Shown here one piece after another: positions 21,813 through 35,633 of a stretch of 64,000 bases of DNA (position 1 is the first letter of the stretch; each line of letters starts with the position of its first letter). Both the position numbers and the translations under genes were made by a program. This stretch comes from Zonotrichia leucophrys gambelii. Lineage: Eukaryota; Chordata; Aves; Passeriformes; Passerellidae. The notes below the pieces were generated by a model. That model had not been told where the DNA came from, made no database searches, and saw only the letters and a program-made list of their open reading frames with translations. The stretch lies in NCBI RefSeq assembly GCF_028769735.1, contig NC_088171.1, positions 93,604,912 to 93,668,911 on the forward strand, given 5' to 3'.

Positions 21813-24800
21813 GGGAGCAGCCATCCAGACCTGGATATGTAGGGATACAGACACATCTGTCCAAAATAAAAAGGAATTTCTTTTTGTAAACCTAGGAGAC
21901 CAAATATTGGAGTTCCCAGTTGGGAACATAAATGGGTTGTTTGCCTTCTAGGGTTACTTCTGGTTTTCTTGTTGAAAAATATAATATCTTAGAGCATCAC
22001 TGGATGCCTGAGGAAATATTGTTTCTACTGTCATGTATTTTGCTGTGATTTGTTCATCTCTACCACCCAAGGATTATCATTGTTTGAAACAGCACATTGA
22101 TCTTTTTTATGCAAGCAATTAGTTCTGGAAAGTTTTAAATCTTATAATAATTAGATACAACTCATAAATAAATACAGCTCATAAATAAAATGTCTAATTA
22201 ATATTTTTCCTAACTGATGGAATATTTTTACAGGAAAGAAGAAAGCAAAATTTCAGAAAAAACAATCTGAAGCAATTCCTGCTCATAATTCCTGATAAGA
22301 ATTTGCTAACATGAGCAAGACAGGATTCTGTGAAAGGCTCCCTAAAGTGAAAAAATTAGTTAATGACCTTCTCCAAAATGTAAAAATACTGCTCTACTTA
22401 ATGTTTCTTCACCAAAATCTGCCACACAGTACTTGCACCTAGTCCAGTATCCCAGAAGCAGCTAACAAGATTTTATCTAGAAATGTAACAAAAAATAGAA
22501 ATTAGAAGAAATATATGCAAAGCTAACATTCAGTTGTTCAAACCATTTTTTTCCTGCCTCCTTTATTACTCATTGGCTTATTCCATAATGTCTGAGAGTT
22601 CTTGTCCATTTAATGTGCTGCTGACTAGTATAATTGAATACACTTACTAGCCATAGCTGAAAACAGTATTTCATTTACACTGAAGGCACTTGACATTATC
22701 CCAACCTTACCTTAATGTGTGTGCCAATGTAATTTACATCTGCTCTACAATCTCTTTTATGCAGCCATAGTGGCATCAAATGATCAAGCAGATATGAAAA
22801 TCTGATTCTGCCTACTCTCAGCTGTGTTGTAGGAAAGAATACTAAAGGTAAGTAGTGTTATTCTAAAATTTCGTATGTTTTTATCAGTCTTAAATACCTC
22901 CATGAAAATTAAGAAGGATGTCTAATTTATTCTTTAAATTCCACGTAGACAATTATTGATTGTTTTAAAAGAATGAGCCTTCAGCCCCTTCCCTCCCACG
23001 TGGCTCAATGACATTCCATTTTGCTGGGCTATTTCTCCTCTGGGTTGGCAGGTTGAGTGGCTGTCTCAGCAGTCAGACAAGTGTAAGCAGGTTATTTAGT
23101 TTGCTTTCTTTGCTACTCTCTCACTTCTTCTGCACCGACAAGAGGATCAGAACTGTACCTTGAGGAGCTGGGCAAAGCATGCATCCAAACAATGTCATCA
23201 TGCCCTTTCTTTTGTTTCCTGTTCTCTGCCTGAGAATTACTAGCACTTGATTTGCCTCTCAAAGGTCAGTTGATTCATGCAAAGACGTCTTGCAAACTAC
23301 ACTCTTAATACTGATGAATGTGAGAGTGCTTCTGACTTTACAGACTCATGCAGACCTCCCTCTTATATTCTAATCATTTAAGGGGAAAAAGTAAAAAGGA
23401 AAAATACCTGAGATGCACGCTCCAGTCTGATTCATACCTTGGAGAAGAGTCAGTCACACAGCAGCCCTCCACTATTTGCTCTCCATGGTATGGAGACATG
23501 AACATACAGGCTGTATGTGAAATGCAGATCACTCAAACACAAAATCCCTATAAAATAAGGGAAAGAAAAAGATGAATTTTCAAATTACTGTACAGTTATG
23601 ACTGAGATTTTCTTACCTCTGTGTGTGTCATGTATTTCTCAAAATCAGCTGTATATCAGCTGTATAACAGCTACCTTTTATTTTGGTTACTTTTTGGACT
23701 ATTTTTCCATATAAGATTTGACAGACATTTGATAAGTATGATTGTATAAATGAAAAATTTAAAAATCTGTCTGCTGTAACAGAAACAGTGTTTTGATGAC
23801 TTTTTATTTAACATCAGTCAAAAAAAATTGTATCCAATAAATAGGTCTATTTCCCCCCCACATGCACACTATCATTAATGGTAATTATCTTGATTAATGG
23901 AGGGCAAGAAAGAGGAGTAAGAACTGAAATGAGAATTTAAATTGAAGAACCCTCAGGCTTTCACAGAAGAAAGGCAGAACTTAATTAGCTAGCAGAAAAG
24001 ATTTGTGGTGAAACTTAAAGAATCAAATTAATAATATAATATTTTTTCTCTTAGGTAGTTGGATGCCTATAACTTAAAAAGAAATAACGTGGAATTCCCA
24101 GATTCTTGAATTATGCAAGCTAGAATTTCCCAAAGTTATCCTTTCATTCTTAATGCCTTTGTATATGTCCTGTTGATCTGAAGCAAAGAAATACAGGAAA
24201 ATAAACAAATTGGTATATTTTTCTGACTGTCTACAAATAAAAAGAAGCAAAAGTACAGATATTATTTTTATTTCAAATGCAGCCAAAAATGTAACATTTT
24301 TGGAGTTTTTTACAAGGCAACAAGTTAAGTAAGGTGACTCAATAAGCTATGTGAAAAATACTACTTTAAAGCACTGACTATTGGAAGATGAAGATAAATC
24401 AGGAGATTAACAGCAGGACTCCATAAGTAAAAATTAAATGACATATTTAGTACCAAGAGTAGTAAAAGTTATATTGTTGCCTCAAGGTGTTTTTTATTTT
24501 AACTTCCAGATGTTGACTAGAGCTGTGCTCTGTGTTGCCATAGTACAAATCCATCTCTAGTAGTCTAGAAAAAAAAGGAAAACACTTAAAATTTGATTTT
24601 CTTTTATTCGTTTTCCCAGTGTTTCATAGCTGGGCAACTTATCACATCCAGAGGAAAAAAAATGAGGTAAAGATATACCTTGTAAAGCTTTAAAAAGTTC
24701 TCATCCTCCCAGCTCTGAATGCTCTTGATTCTGGTCACACACAGAAAATGAGGGGTTCAGATCCAATGGGAGTTGCCTCTCCATTGCCCCTGGCTTGCAC

Positions 24801-25272
24801 TGCTCACCTGTTGTTTGCTTGCTGGTCTGTTGGTGAATACAAGCCTGGGGATCATTGTCAGTTATTTCCTTTACCTAGGAGACAAAAATTGGAGACAAGA
24901 TAATTCCTCTTTGCCATAAACCAGTGTCTGAGGGAGAGTTCGGTTAAAGAAAAGAGAAACAAAACCAAAAAAAAGAGACAACCTGACAGCATTCCTGAAG
25001 CATAGGTGTTTCTGTAACACTGCCACAAACAGCCAAAACAGGCTCCAAAAAGGGAAGTATGGATTCACTTCTTGTCCCAATGGTTTCTTATGAGACAAAC
25101 AGAACAAACAAAATAAAATAATTGAGATGCTATGCCTTGAATTCACCCTGTTGACTCAATCACCAATTCTTTTTGTGCTCTCCCTTTTATATGAAAGAGA
25201 ATAAATTATTGCATTTTCAGGTGTTTTATGAACCTGTTCCAAGATATTAGCCTTTTAATTTCAGATCAGATT

Positions 25273-25297
25273 GCACACATGCACACACACACATGCA
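25273..25297. repeat. Short interrupted (CA)n tract
   Basis: CA repeats interrupted twice by ATG. Low complexity only. Confidence 0.7.
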
Positions 25298-25539
25298 CAA
25301 CATTAAGCTGAATCAAGTTCCAAAGTGATTTTTTAGGGTTTAGAAATTTTAGACTTCTAGTGACCTTGCTGGGTGGCTCTTAACTGGGTGTACTACACTT
25401 AACAGAGAGAACCAGGGAGCAAATGTGAGGATTATATCCTCTTGCTCCTGGGTCTGCTTTGTAATGATCCTATAGCATTTCTCTGCAGAAAAGCCTGCAA
25501 ACAGCTTTGAAGATAGAGTTTGTTCCATTAAGCTCTCAC

Positions 25540-25698
25540 CTCGAGCATAGTGGATGTGACTGCATCCTCCACAGCTCTTCCAGCAGCCTGTGCACCTCCA
25601 AGTGCCCTTTAGCAGCAGCACATGCAGAGCACAGCCTGCTATAAAATTTCTACCAGTGAGATCCAAGAAAATCCTCTGATACTCTGAAACACTTTGTA
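25540..25698 (-). other. Candidate exon (unproven)
   Basis: On the minus strand a long pyrimidine tract ends TTTTTCCCTACAG just before 25698. After 159 bases (a multiple of three) the sequence CTCGAG is followed by GTGAGAG at 25539 downward, a good donor match. Of the three frames across the segment, one is open (it lies inside the 144-codon minus-strand frame 25349-25783) and the other two close within about 20 codons. The open frame would encode a Cys/Trp-rich segment containing CTGCWKSCGGC. I do not recognise the protein, and no partner exon could be identified in the window. Splice-like pairs arise by chance in 64 kb, so this is a candidate only. Confidence 0.15.
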
Positions 25699-27484
25699 CT
25701 GTAGGGAAAAATAAGTGAGAAAGTAAGAGAAAAAGAAAGATGTGGAGAAGTAGCATCCTGAAGATTATAATACACATTTTCAAGGAACTTTTTGTGCATT
25801 CTAAATATGCACTCTAGAGTTGAGTGTAGTTGTATTAGAGCTTTCTTGCTTTCTATTTACTAAGATTAACTGAGCCTGTTCCACTGCTGTTAATTGTAGC
25901 ATGAACACAACCACTTTTTCCCATAAGATGTTAGGATACTATCCAAAAGGCAGATGTATTTATTTCAAGTGAAAATGAAAAATTAAGTGGTAGAACTGAT
26001 AAGCAGTGGTTGGAGTTTCCACACTCCTTTTAACTCAAGTGGCAGAAATGTTTTAAATTTTAACAAGCAGCTACTGCAGGCTTTAAGTGCCAGGTTTCTT
26101 TGCTTGCACACACTAATGATCAGATCCATTTCAAGGCACCTGGTTCTGCTTTCTGCTGTGTGCTTTTGGCTGGGCAGGCTCTGCATTTCAGGTGATGTGG
26201 TCTTCACTCTTGTCCTGCCAGCAAAGAAGTCTGTAACCAAGTCAAATCAAAGACAGGTTAATATGAGAGGGAGACAGCAGTCCTTGTGAGCTGCACTGAG
26301 AAGAATTTAGGCTGTGAAATCAGTACTGTGACTAACATAGAAATTTTCATCTAAAAGTGTGTTTTCTAATCTAACCTTAAATCTAAAATAGACTCTATTT
26401 CCTCCAAGAATGAGTTTCAGACAACTGAGATTAAAGAATCACTTCAAAGTATCGGACTTAGGAACAAAAAAAACCAAAAGAAAATAAAAGGAAATCAAAA
26501 CCACAAAAGGAGACCATGCAGTTGAAATGCTTTTAATAATCCCAAACACCAAGGAAAAACAGCCTCAAGCAAGAGAAAATAAGTCTCAGTTTGATCTCAT
26601 TTTGGAGAGTGAGGTTGCACAGTTCAAGGCTTACAGACACCAGACTAGGCACAAGAAATTCTGACACGTCCCCGTGGACTGGACATGTCTTGCATTCTCC
26701 TCTGGAAGTCATAGGGTGTCCTGGAAAGTCTGAAGCAGGATGCATGTCAGGCTCTGATTCTGGGTACAGCTTTGCTTAGTCAAGGCTGATTTCTTTCTGT
26801 TTTCTTAGACTGACAATGTAAATGAGGCAGAGCAATTGTCTTGGCACCATATCATTAACCTTGAATGCTTTATTGTCTCACAGTCTTCTTGGTGCCATTC
26901 TACCACAGTTACATATTAGTAGAAGGTTCATTGTTGTTTTCTTCTTGACAAGCTCATCAGATACGTCTCTGCTAGATTTTGTAATTTCAGATTTGCAATC
27001 TTTCATGCTTAACTTTGGCTGCCATAATTATTCACTACAAAGTAACCATTAAGAGTTTAGACTCTCAAAATAACTTCATGTAAATTCAGTAACTTAGCAT
27101 TGAACCTAGTAAATATAAATTTATTTCTGAGTGTGTTTAGCAAAAAATTTTAGGGGAGTTTCTCTTCCCTCTCAGATTCATTACTCTCTCAGTGTGCTCT
27201 GAAAAGGTTTCAACAAGAGCAAGAGCACACTCTTACTGACATAAAATGGAAAACATTTTCTCAGGTGCTACTGTCATTTCTAGCAATGAGGTCTATTCCC
27301 AAAAGATTTTATCAGGATTATAAAATATATGCCAATGGCACAGATGGCAGAAAAGGATATGATCATCATAAGAAGCTCAAAGAATTGCTAAAGTTTGCAT
27401 CCGATTTTTGCTTGTGTATAAGTATCTAATAATTTTTCTCATTTAAATAACACAAGGTTTTCTTTAGTGCAAAGCCACTTAACT

Positions 27485-27535
27485 TCTTCCCTTAAAGGAA
27501 CTGAAATGTTTCATTTCAGTTCCTTTAAGGGAAGA
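27485..27535. repeat. Perfect inverted repeat, 24-bp arms, 3-base loop
   Basis: Arm 27485-27508 (begins TCTTCCCTTAAAGG, ends CTGAAATG) is the exact reverse complement of 27512-27535, separated by TTT. The sequence is ordinary mixed composition, not a simple repeat, so chance is a very poor explanation. It does not match a recognised transposon terminus and has no flanking target duplication that I can see. As RNA it would be a short-hairpin-like stem, shorter than a typical microRNA precursor and with a loop too small for one. Confidence 0.98.
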
Positions 27536-27536
27536 G

Positions 27537-27584
27537 AAAATGAGTTGTCCATTTGTCAAAAGACAAAATGAGTTGTCCATTTGT
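27537..27584. repeat. Tandem duplication, 28-bp period
   Basis: AAAATGAGTTGTCCATTTGT at 27537-27556 is repeated exactly at 27565-27584, with an 8-base spacer CAAAAGAC. It starts one base after the 24-bp hairpin ends, so both rearrangements may come from one event. Confidence 0.93.
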
Positions 27585-28900
27585 TCCATAAGTTACCTGA
27601 AGACAGCAAATCCAATTTAGCTTTAACATCTAAGACATTTTACATGCACTGAGGACAATGTGTGTGCCTGACCGTATGCTAAGAAATGTACAAAGAAAGG
27701 CCATCCCTCTGTCAGGAAATTACTGTCTTTCAACACCAGTGGGATAGGAGATGTGTAGTATTAATGATTTGGAAAAATGTTGTGTCAAAACCACATCCAC
27801 ATCTGTCTTCTTCCTTTTGCCAGGCTCTGAAAACCACATTGCATGCATTATTTTTCAGCATTGTGTGAAAACTCAAACATAAGATTTTGTGTAACTATCA
27901 GCAGCCATCAGATAAATTTTCTTATTTTTGTTTGTCCAGAATTAATTTCATCTGGGAAAGTTTGATGGAAGTAGAGACAAAGATGTTGTGACAAGTTCTT
28001 TGTGGAAATTAAAACTTGTTTTTCTTTGAACACATCCTTTTTAGGGAGCTGGCAGGCTTCTGCAAAGCTTAGTAACGTCAATTCACCTACAATGGAGCAT
28101 TATTCAGCCAGAAGCCCTGGGTTCTCTGGATGAATTTAATCTTAGGAAATCCCAAGCCTATCTGACTTTGCTACTGCAAATGCTTTGGGGTACAATCCTC
28201 CATTTTGTAATATGTTCGGTCTTTGAAAAGTGGTAGAAAAAAATATGCAGTGCAATAGCCAGAAATGAAGCTGGTGTGATAAGCATTTTCATCATGTTTC
28301 TAATTTGAAAGCCTATTGTTCCTTCATGTTGAGGTCCACTGGCATTTCCATTGATTTTTGTTTGCCCCCTGATCCTCATCGCTGCAGAAGCAGTGAGTCT
28401 TCTCTGCATCACACAAAACTGCAGCAAAAAATCTTTTGCCTTTCATTATCCTTTAGCAGTATTTCTGTCTGTCAGGTTCCTAAATGTAATGACCAAATCT
28501 TTGGGAACAAAGACACAAAATAAATTTCCTGTTATCTGTCTAATGCAGGGCTTATTCCTAAAAGTAGTGTTTTTGAAGTGCAGGAACTTGATGTGTATGC
28601 TAATTTTCATACCCTTTTATCTTCTGACTTTTAAGAGAAATTCACATAATTGAACTCTGAAAATCTAGACAGCTTTTTGCTGTGTCATAAAAGATATCTA
28701 TCATAAAAACTTGATTTTTTGGCATGCTTACAAGATTTCAAAAGATACAAAGCCATAAAATGAAGAGATTATGGAAATCTGTATTATAAAAGCTGCTAAG
28801 GTCATAATTAATTTTTTTAACGTTAAATCTGTTAAGGAGTGTAGTTCAGAAAATTTCGTTCACATAAAATGTTTAAAAAATATACAGTTTAATTTTCATT

Positions 28901-28915
28901 AAAAAAAAAAAAAAA
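28901..28915. repeat. A15 homopolymer
   Basis: Fifteen uninterrupted A residues. No retroposed gene body could be recognised on the 5' side, so it is listed only as low-complexity DNA. Confidence 0.85.
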
Positions 28916-29827
28916 CCAAAAAGAGAGACAGACGTGAAGAGAGTCTCCTTTGGATTCTTAGGCCAGATCTGAAGCACTTGCAATGTAAAGCTTTGGACTG
29001 GATCTCCAGACAGAAGTCTTACTTCAATGACTGTGTAAAAATGTGGTCTTTCTCATGTGGGTTGATTGTCTGTGTAGTCCCACACTGCTGATTGTAATAA
29101 AGGAGCAAAGTCCCTTATTTTTCTTACAGGCGGAGTGACCCTGCACATGTATGAGCATAGTCATCTTTAACTGAGAGAGTAGTGGAGTTTCCAAAGCTCT
29201 AAAACTGATAAATCAAAAAGAGAGGGTTTAGAATTTATTGATATAAAACATAGGTACAAAATTTCAGTGAATTCAGATGACATGGAATTAATGGAAGATG
29301 ACAGAGAGACAGATCTAATGTCTTTTCCTCATATTAAATCTAAGAAATGAACTTCATATAAAACTGTATTTCACTTTAATGAAAAGTGGCCATGCACTTC
29401 AGCATTTCATTTTCTAAGCTAGAGAATTAGTGGAAAATTTATAGTGCACCATTAGAAAAATAAAGTATACTGTTATGAAAATAGATACTTCTAATTCTTC
29501 ACTGTCTGAAAACCCTACAGAAGAATAAAGGTGAAGGATCCCCTGTGTTAAATATGCTCCAGCAAAGCTAAGTGACACTAAAGATTCTGTTACTTTATTC
29601 CAAAGAAAAGTAAGTTTGGATATGTCAGAGATTTAAAGAGACTCTTCTATTGCAAATGTAGTTCTTATCTGAGACACTCTGGTATCCAGCCCCTCAAGGA
29701 AATGAGATTTAGTAGGGTTTGTGTATCTACAGATGAAGGTAGGTCCAGCCTGAGTTATCCAAGTCCACATTTCACCATGCTCTTCAAACAGGTTATTTGT
29801 TTTCCTGAATAAAAAAACAGATGACCT

Positions 29828-29950
29828 TAAAACCAACAAACCAACAAAACCACCAAAAATCAAACAAACAAAAATCAAACAAAACAAAAACCAAAACTAA
29901 AAACCAAAACCACACAAACAAACAAAATAAAATAGAAACAAAAACAACAG
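29828..29950. repeat. A-rich (CAAA)-type low-complexity tract
   Basis: About 120 bp almost free of G and T on the plus strand, made of imperfect CAAA, CCAA and CAAAA units. The minus-strand open frame over it (29633-29887) is a by-product of this composition. Confidence 0.85.
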
Positions 29951-32900
29951 ATAACCCCAAAACACTTTAAGGTTGCATGTTAGTTTTGGGTTTTTTCTTT
30001 CTCAATTGTACTGCATTATTTTTCCTTTAATAGTTTCTCTGGCACAACTGGATGATAACATATAACCTGTTATAAAGCTAGAGATGTTACAAAAAAGAGG
30101 CAGATTAATGTTTTTGAGGATACCATTATAGTTGGAAACACTTGAATAGCATTTGAACACAACAGGAATTGGCATGATTTCCTGAAATAAGAGAAATAAC
30201 CAGCAGCACAGACATAAATTGGGGAATAATCAGGCAGACAGTATTTCTACAGAAATGAACCTGAAGGACATATTCACCACTCTCTGATGTAGAAAGCTTC
30301 AGTAACAAAAAAGGATTAGGGCTTTACCTGCAGGTTAGAATGCATTGAGAAATGACGGGACTATTAGATGAGGTTGGGTAAAGTAGCTGATCTCGCAGAC
30401 TCCCACTTCACTCTATTATTGTGCTTTCTGCAGAAGAGTGCGCTGTCTAGGTAATTTATGAATTTTAATGTCCATTCTTGCAGAGACCTTTCCAGTGAGT
30501 TATTTCTGCCCTGTGCATCCTGGATCTCTGCAGTTGTGGTGCCATGAGCACCATTCCAAGGAAGCACCACCCTCCTGCTGCACTCCTCCAGAAAGACAGA
30601 GCACTGGAGTAACAGGAGATTCAATCAAACAATGAAATAGTTGTGGAGAATACTGAGGTTTATATTCTTGGCCTATTTAAAATATTGTTTTTTAATAAAG
30701 ATGAGAAAACATTTGAAATATACAATAAGACATTAAAAAAATTGAAGATCTTCTTGGCTGTAGCAAAACATTTTAAGAACCAAAAATTATCTGAGAAATT
30801 TGCATGTCTGAACAACTTCTTTTAATTAAGGAATGTATTTACAAACAGAGTTTCACTTCCTCTCCACACATCTTGGATGTACTTTCAAGATTATTTTTAA
30901 ATGTGTAGTGTTTAGCTCTTGTGTTTGCTATCCCTACTCCTTTTCATGTAGTTCTGAGTTCTACCTCTTCTGTTCATATTTCTACAATTTGACAGGGTGT
31001 TTCCAGCTTTGTATCATTGTTTTTTCTGAATTTTTTCAACTTTAGGAAAAATAGCCATTTTTCCTAGACTCTTTAGTAAATTGTTTCTCAAATGAAAACT
31101 TCTTTGATTAGACTTAAATAGTTGATAGGGAAAGTTATCACAGGTAAAATACACATTTTTTTCAAATAATCTGTGCCTGCATTAAAAAGGGGATGCTCAT
31201 ATAATATAGCAGAAAAAGTTACCCCTGGGATTAAAATTAGTAATTAAGATACACAATAGAGCTGGCAAAGCCATTTTTAAAGAATGAAAACTATGCATGA
31301 TATAAAAATGTCATGAGGAGTACTGCAAGTTCATTTATTCCAGGACATGATTTTTACCTCTCTATTTTGTTTTTATTTGCCTTTATGATAAATGTATCAC
31401 ATGATGTAAAACCAACTTTGCATAGGCATTATTACTTTGTAATAGGAAGTTTTGCATTTTATGATGCTGAGAAAGAGATTTCTAAAATCATGGGACTTCT
31501 ACTCACATTTTCAAAATTTATATCGTAATTGTTTATGAAGGCAATAAATTACCCTAAAATACCCCACAGAGTGAAGTAGTTTTTGAATTTGTGTGGAAGT
31601 TGTTGAAAGTCTCTATTAGGATGTGACCCATGATAGTCTCATGTAAAGAGACTGTAAAGCATTAAAAAAGTTAATATATTTTTCCTTCATGTCTTCTGAT
31701 GTATTTCTACACAAAGTGCAAATTTTTCGAATTTAGTAGAATTCCAACAAACCAGACTTAAAGGAGACTTACATATGTTCACTAAGTAATCTGGATATGT
31801 GTAAGTTCACTGACAACCCATTTCAATTATGTTATTCTATGTGAAAATTCATTTATCAGAATAAATAGAAGAGAGCATAAAGAGTAGTAAGAGCTGTTAT
31901 AAAAAACATTATTTTTATTTTTCATCTCTCCTTGTGAAATGTTATGAATAATCTGATAAGTCTGAGTTTTACAGCATGTGGATTCTTCTGGAAAATGAAA
32001 AATTCAGAAAAGCATTTAAATTCTTGCTTCAGCTCTCTACTTATGGAATCAACCTTAGGATACACAAGAAATTTCTGAGTGGAAAATAAGATTGAAGAAA
32101 GTAGATAAGATGAACAATAATATCATCCAAAAAGCAGGGAAGATGAGAAATGGAGGAAGTAGGTTATGGTTTATGAATTTACTGATGGTCTGAGTAGTGA
32201 AGCACTAAGTCGTATCTCTTTGAAGTGAGATTTTTGTTTCATCCTTCATTAGGTCTAATAAGAACAACAAAACCATGCATAAGTTCCAAGGGGGGAAATA
32301 AAAAGCTTATCTTTGAAGCAATAATTTTGTCAGAAAATAAATTTGCCTTTGTCGGAGAGAAGTTTGCCTTCCAGAAAACAGCTGAGTAAACAAGGGGAAG
32401 GAAAGCATTAGAAGTATTTTGTTCCTACATACTCTTACATCGTCCTAAAAGATGCCATTTTCTCACTCTGTGCCATTTTATGGCCATTGCCACACAAATG
32501 TGTTTCCCACAACAAAAACTCCAAACTCCCTGGTTCTCATCGCTTAGAGGTCAGTGAATGTTAATTTGTCTGAACAAGAGGCTCCTTGGCACCTGTGCTC
32601 TGCCCTGCTTCTTTCACATTCTGTGCCATATTTTTGTAATTCAGGGTGTTTTTACTACATAACTTGCAGTGTGAATTGCATTCATACTCTACTGCAGTGA
32701 TCTGAGTTTGGGTTGTTTTTTGCTTAGTAGTTTGTTGAATTTGTTTTGCTTAAGTATGTGTTATTGCTTAGATCAATTAGCCATCTGTTTTTTTCATTCT
32801 TTGAAAAGTAGGTTTTGTCAGTTCCACCCTTTAGAAGAGCAATTAAGTAGTGATTGTAGTCTTTCTCATTTTGAGAAGATTTTTGTTTAGCTTCCACATG

Positions 32901-33694
32901 ATGGAATTTCAAAAATGCCTAATATCAAAAAAGGGAAGTTTTTTTCTTTGCAACACTGTTGGTTAGCATTGTTAGGTAGCAATGTTTCTTGATGAGACAG
33001 CAATAAAATGTCTATAATGCCGATAATAAAATTTTTATCATGGGAAGTTTTCCAGTTGTCCAGATACTGCTGATTCATGGCCTGTTCCTCTCAACAAACT
33101 TGAGGAGGGACAATTTTCTATCTTTGCATATTGGGATAGGGAAAATACCAAGGAAGGTCTTACTCTAATGACTTTGTAAGAAGAAAATCTGCTAGCAATG
33201 ACCTGAGAAGGGACAGGAATGAGTGACTGAGAAGTCATGACTGTGAAGAAGTATGACTGTGAAAATATCAGCATGTCTGTCTTGTTCTTCAATAAAAGTA
33301 ATAAACAGAGAACTAACAGAATTAAAACCACTGAGATTTGTTAGAGAAAGGGAAAATGGTGGGAAATAAAATAATAAAGTAGATAAAACTAATGCTAGTA
33401 AGCTTAAAGAATTGAATAAAGGGATATCAGAAAACTGAGAAGTATAACATTGCAGAGGATCAAATAATGGCGGTTTTAAAAAGGGAATAAAGAAAAACTA
33501 GAAAGTGCTATATATTGTGCTACACTGTCTGCAAAAATAATCCAGTGAACAGTAAAGTTATGGAAGGAAAAAATGAAGGATACTATCAAAATGTATGCAC
33601 TTAACAGAACTCTCCTGATAACACTGAATCAATCAAGTCGCCTCTTGTGACAGAAGGGCAGAAGGCCTGAGGAAGCTGAAGATATACATATTCA

Positions 33695-33737
33695 GAATCA
33701 AGCCTTTAAAATCATATCTGAATCAAGCCTTTAAAAT
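33695..33737. repeat. Short tandem duplication, 25-bp period
   Basis: GAATCAAGCCTTTAAAAT occurs at 33695-33712 and again at 33720-33737, separated by CATATCT. Confidence 0.9.
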
Positions 33738-35633
33738 ATAATCAGGTCTTCCCTGACAGTGTCTTATAAGCAAGTTTTCAGACATCAAAAAGGTAGAAAT
33801 ACCAGCGAGTGCAAAACTCAGAACTGGGAAGTGCTGCAGTTCCACTGATAGGCAGGATCAGGTGAATTCATATGAACCAAAGGAATTATTATCTACAGGC
33901 TTCTGCCTTAAAGCAGGAGCAGTCAACTGCACAGACACAGCTGGTGAACAACTGTTTTGTGGAAGAGGAGTGGGACATACTAGAATCTTGCAAGCTGAAG
34001 ATGCATCAGCATCATTCTCTCCTTCCAATATCATACCATCAGGAAGAAGAAGACTTCTCCTCTAAAGCAAGTTACACCAAGAGGATGATGTGTTATTTCC
34101 AGCTGTATCACACTGTATGTAATGGGTAGCAAAGAGATTTCAAAGTGCCAGCAAAAAGAATAATTACAACTCTGTAAGAAGGTTCCACAAAACAAGGCTT
34201 AAACACAACTGAAATTCTAGTTCAGAGCTGTAAAACTGAAGGACAATCCATGTATGCTAAAATGTCTCCCCATGTTCAAATGGAAAAGGGAAGATGCAAA
34301 GGACTTAAATTCAGAGAAGGGATAAGTAGCTGAGACACTGAGAAAAGGTTCATAACTTAAAATGTCCTACTTTCACATATATATATATGAGGTGGACATA
34401 TTTAATAGTTTAGGGAAAAAGTCGTTCAACACTACAGATTATTTTCATAATCCTCTTTTCCAATGCAAAACCAATTTAGGCTACACAGCCTAAACTTGCA
34501 GATAATATGAATACAGTGAGTTAAACACTTGTGAGGTGATTTTGAAACAAAAGACAAAGCCCTCTTTTCTCCCACCAGCTATAAAGAGTTTTGGAGCAGT
34601 GGGTACAAGGCTCAGCTGCTTGATAGTGCAGACTGCTCAGGCTAACGAGTTTAAGTTAAGACATTTTTCAGTCTGATTGCCTCATCTGGAGAATTTGTAC
34701 AGAAGGGACTCATTAATTCCACTTTGTTTGAACCAAGCTCTTTATAACTTTCTAGAAGCCGTACCTCACTCTGGCAATCTCTGGGAACATCCTGACCAGC
34801 TTTTGGTCTAATGAGCAATCCTGAAAGTCATTATCTGTGCATGAGTGGAGAGAAGAGGTGTGCTGTGCTGAGCATCGGGTACAGACATGAGAAAAAGCAG
34901 AGCAGAAGGAAACCTCTGCACGGAGCTGTTGATGCAGGTGCACTGCTGGAGCTGACTGTTCCCAGAGGACAACTACCCCCTCCCACACCCATGTGTCAGC
35001 TAATCACTGCTGGCTAATTGGAGCCTCTCCAGAATCCCACGAGCACTTTTTGCTGCCTGATGGCAAACATCTTCTCCAGCTTTTCAGCCTCACTGTTAGG
35101 ACTTAAAGTGTCTTATATTTAACTGAATTCTATACCAACATCGAAATGCTTGAATTTGCTGGCATAGTAAATAAAAAGCAAAAACTTTCTTTCCTGCTTC
35201 CAAACTTGCACAATGCTGATGTCAGGTACAGCAGAATATTTGGTCAGAAGTGCTCTGCCTACAACTCAATAGGTTTATAGCAACTGAGAAGCTTTTTCCT
35301 AAGGAAGATTAACCAGATACAGCAAATTCCTATCCCAGCAAAATGAGATATTAAAGCACCTTAGTGCTCAGTCACTTCAATATTCATTTCCTTTCAAAAC
35401 TGCATTTTCATAACCGGGATTTTAGGAGCTTTCTCCTCTCACAAGTTAGAGGTCACCAATGTTGATTTTCATAATGCCCTCCCAAAACCAGGGGAAAGTT
35501 TTGCTTTTTTATCTTGCTGGAGATTTTGATCATTACATTTTCCAAAAAGGTAGGAAAGGGATGTTTAAATTAAAAGATGATGCCAGCAACAGAACAATGG
35601 GCAGAAACTGACTGTGACTGAATTTAGGCTGGA

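Larger units (their letters stand above)
20871..29827. other. Long unique AT-rich stretch
   Basis: No gene is established. It contains a (CT)8 tract at 21637-21652, a composite CA/TG microsatellite (21729-21811), a short CA tract at 25273-25297, an exon-like segment on the minus strand (25540-25698), a 51-base perfect hairpin (27485-27535) with an adjacent tandem duplication (27537-27584), and an A15 run (28901-28915). A segment at about 29100-29150 looks like a polyA signal followed by a pyrimidine tract and CAGGCGGAGTGACC, and could be an old LTR end. The evidence for that is too thin to call. Confidence 0.5.

Noticed and set aside
22765..22847. 83-base segment between TTTTATGCAG and GTAAGT
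   Set aside because: All three frames contain stops; the splice-like ends alone are weak evidence.
27485..27535. MicroRNA precursor
   Set aside because: Arms of 24 bp with a 3-base loop and no extended stem do not fit a typical precursor.
28901..28915. Processed pseudogene tail
   Set aside because: No gene-like body or target duplication could be recognised around the A15 run.
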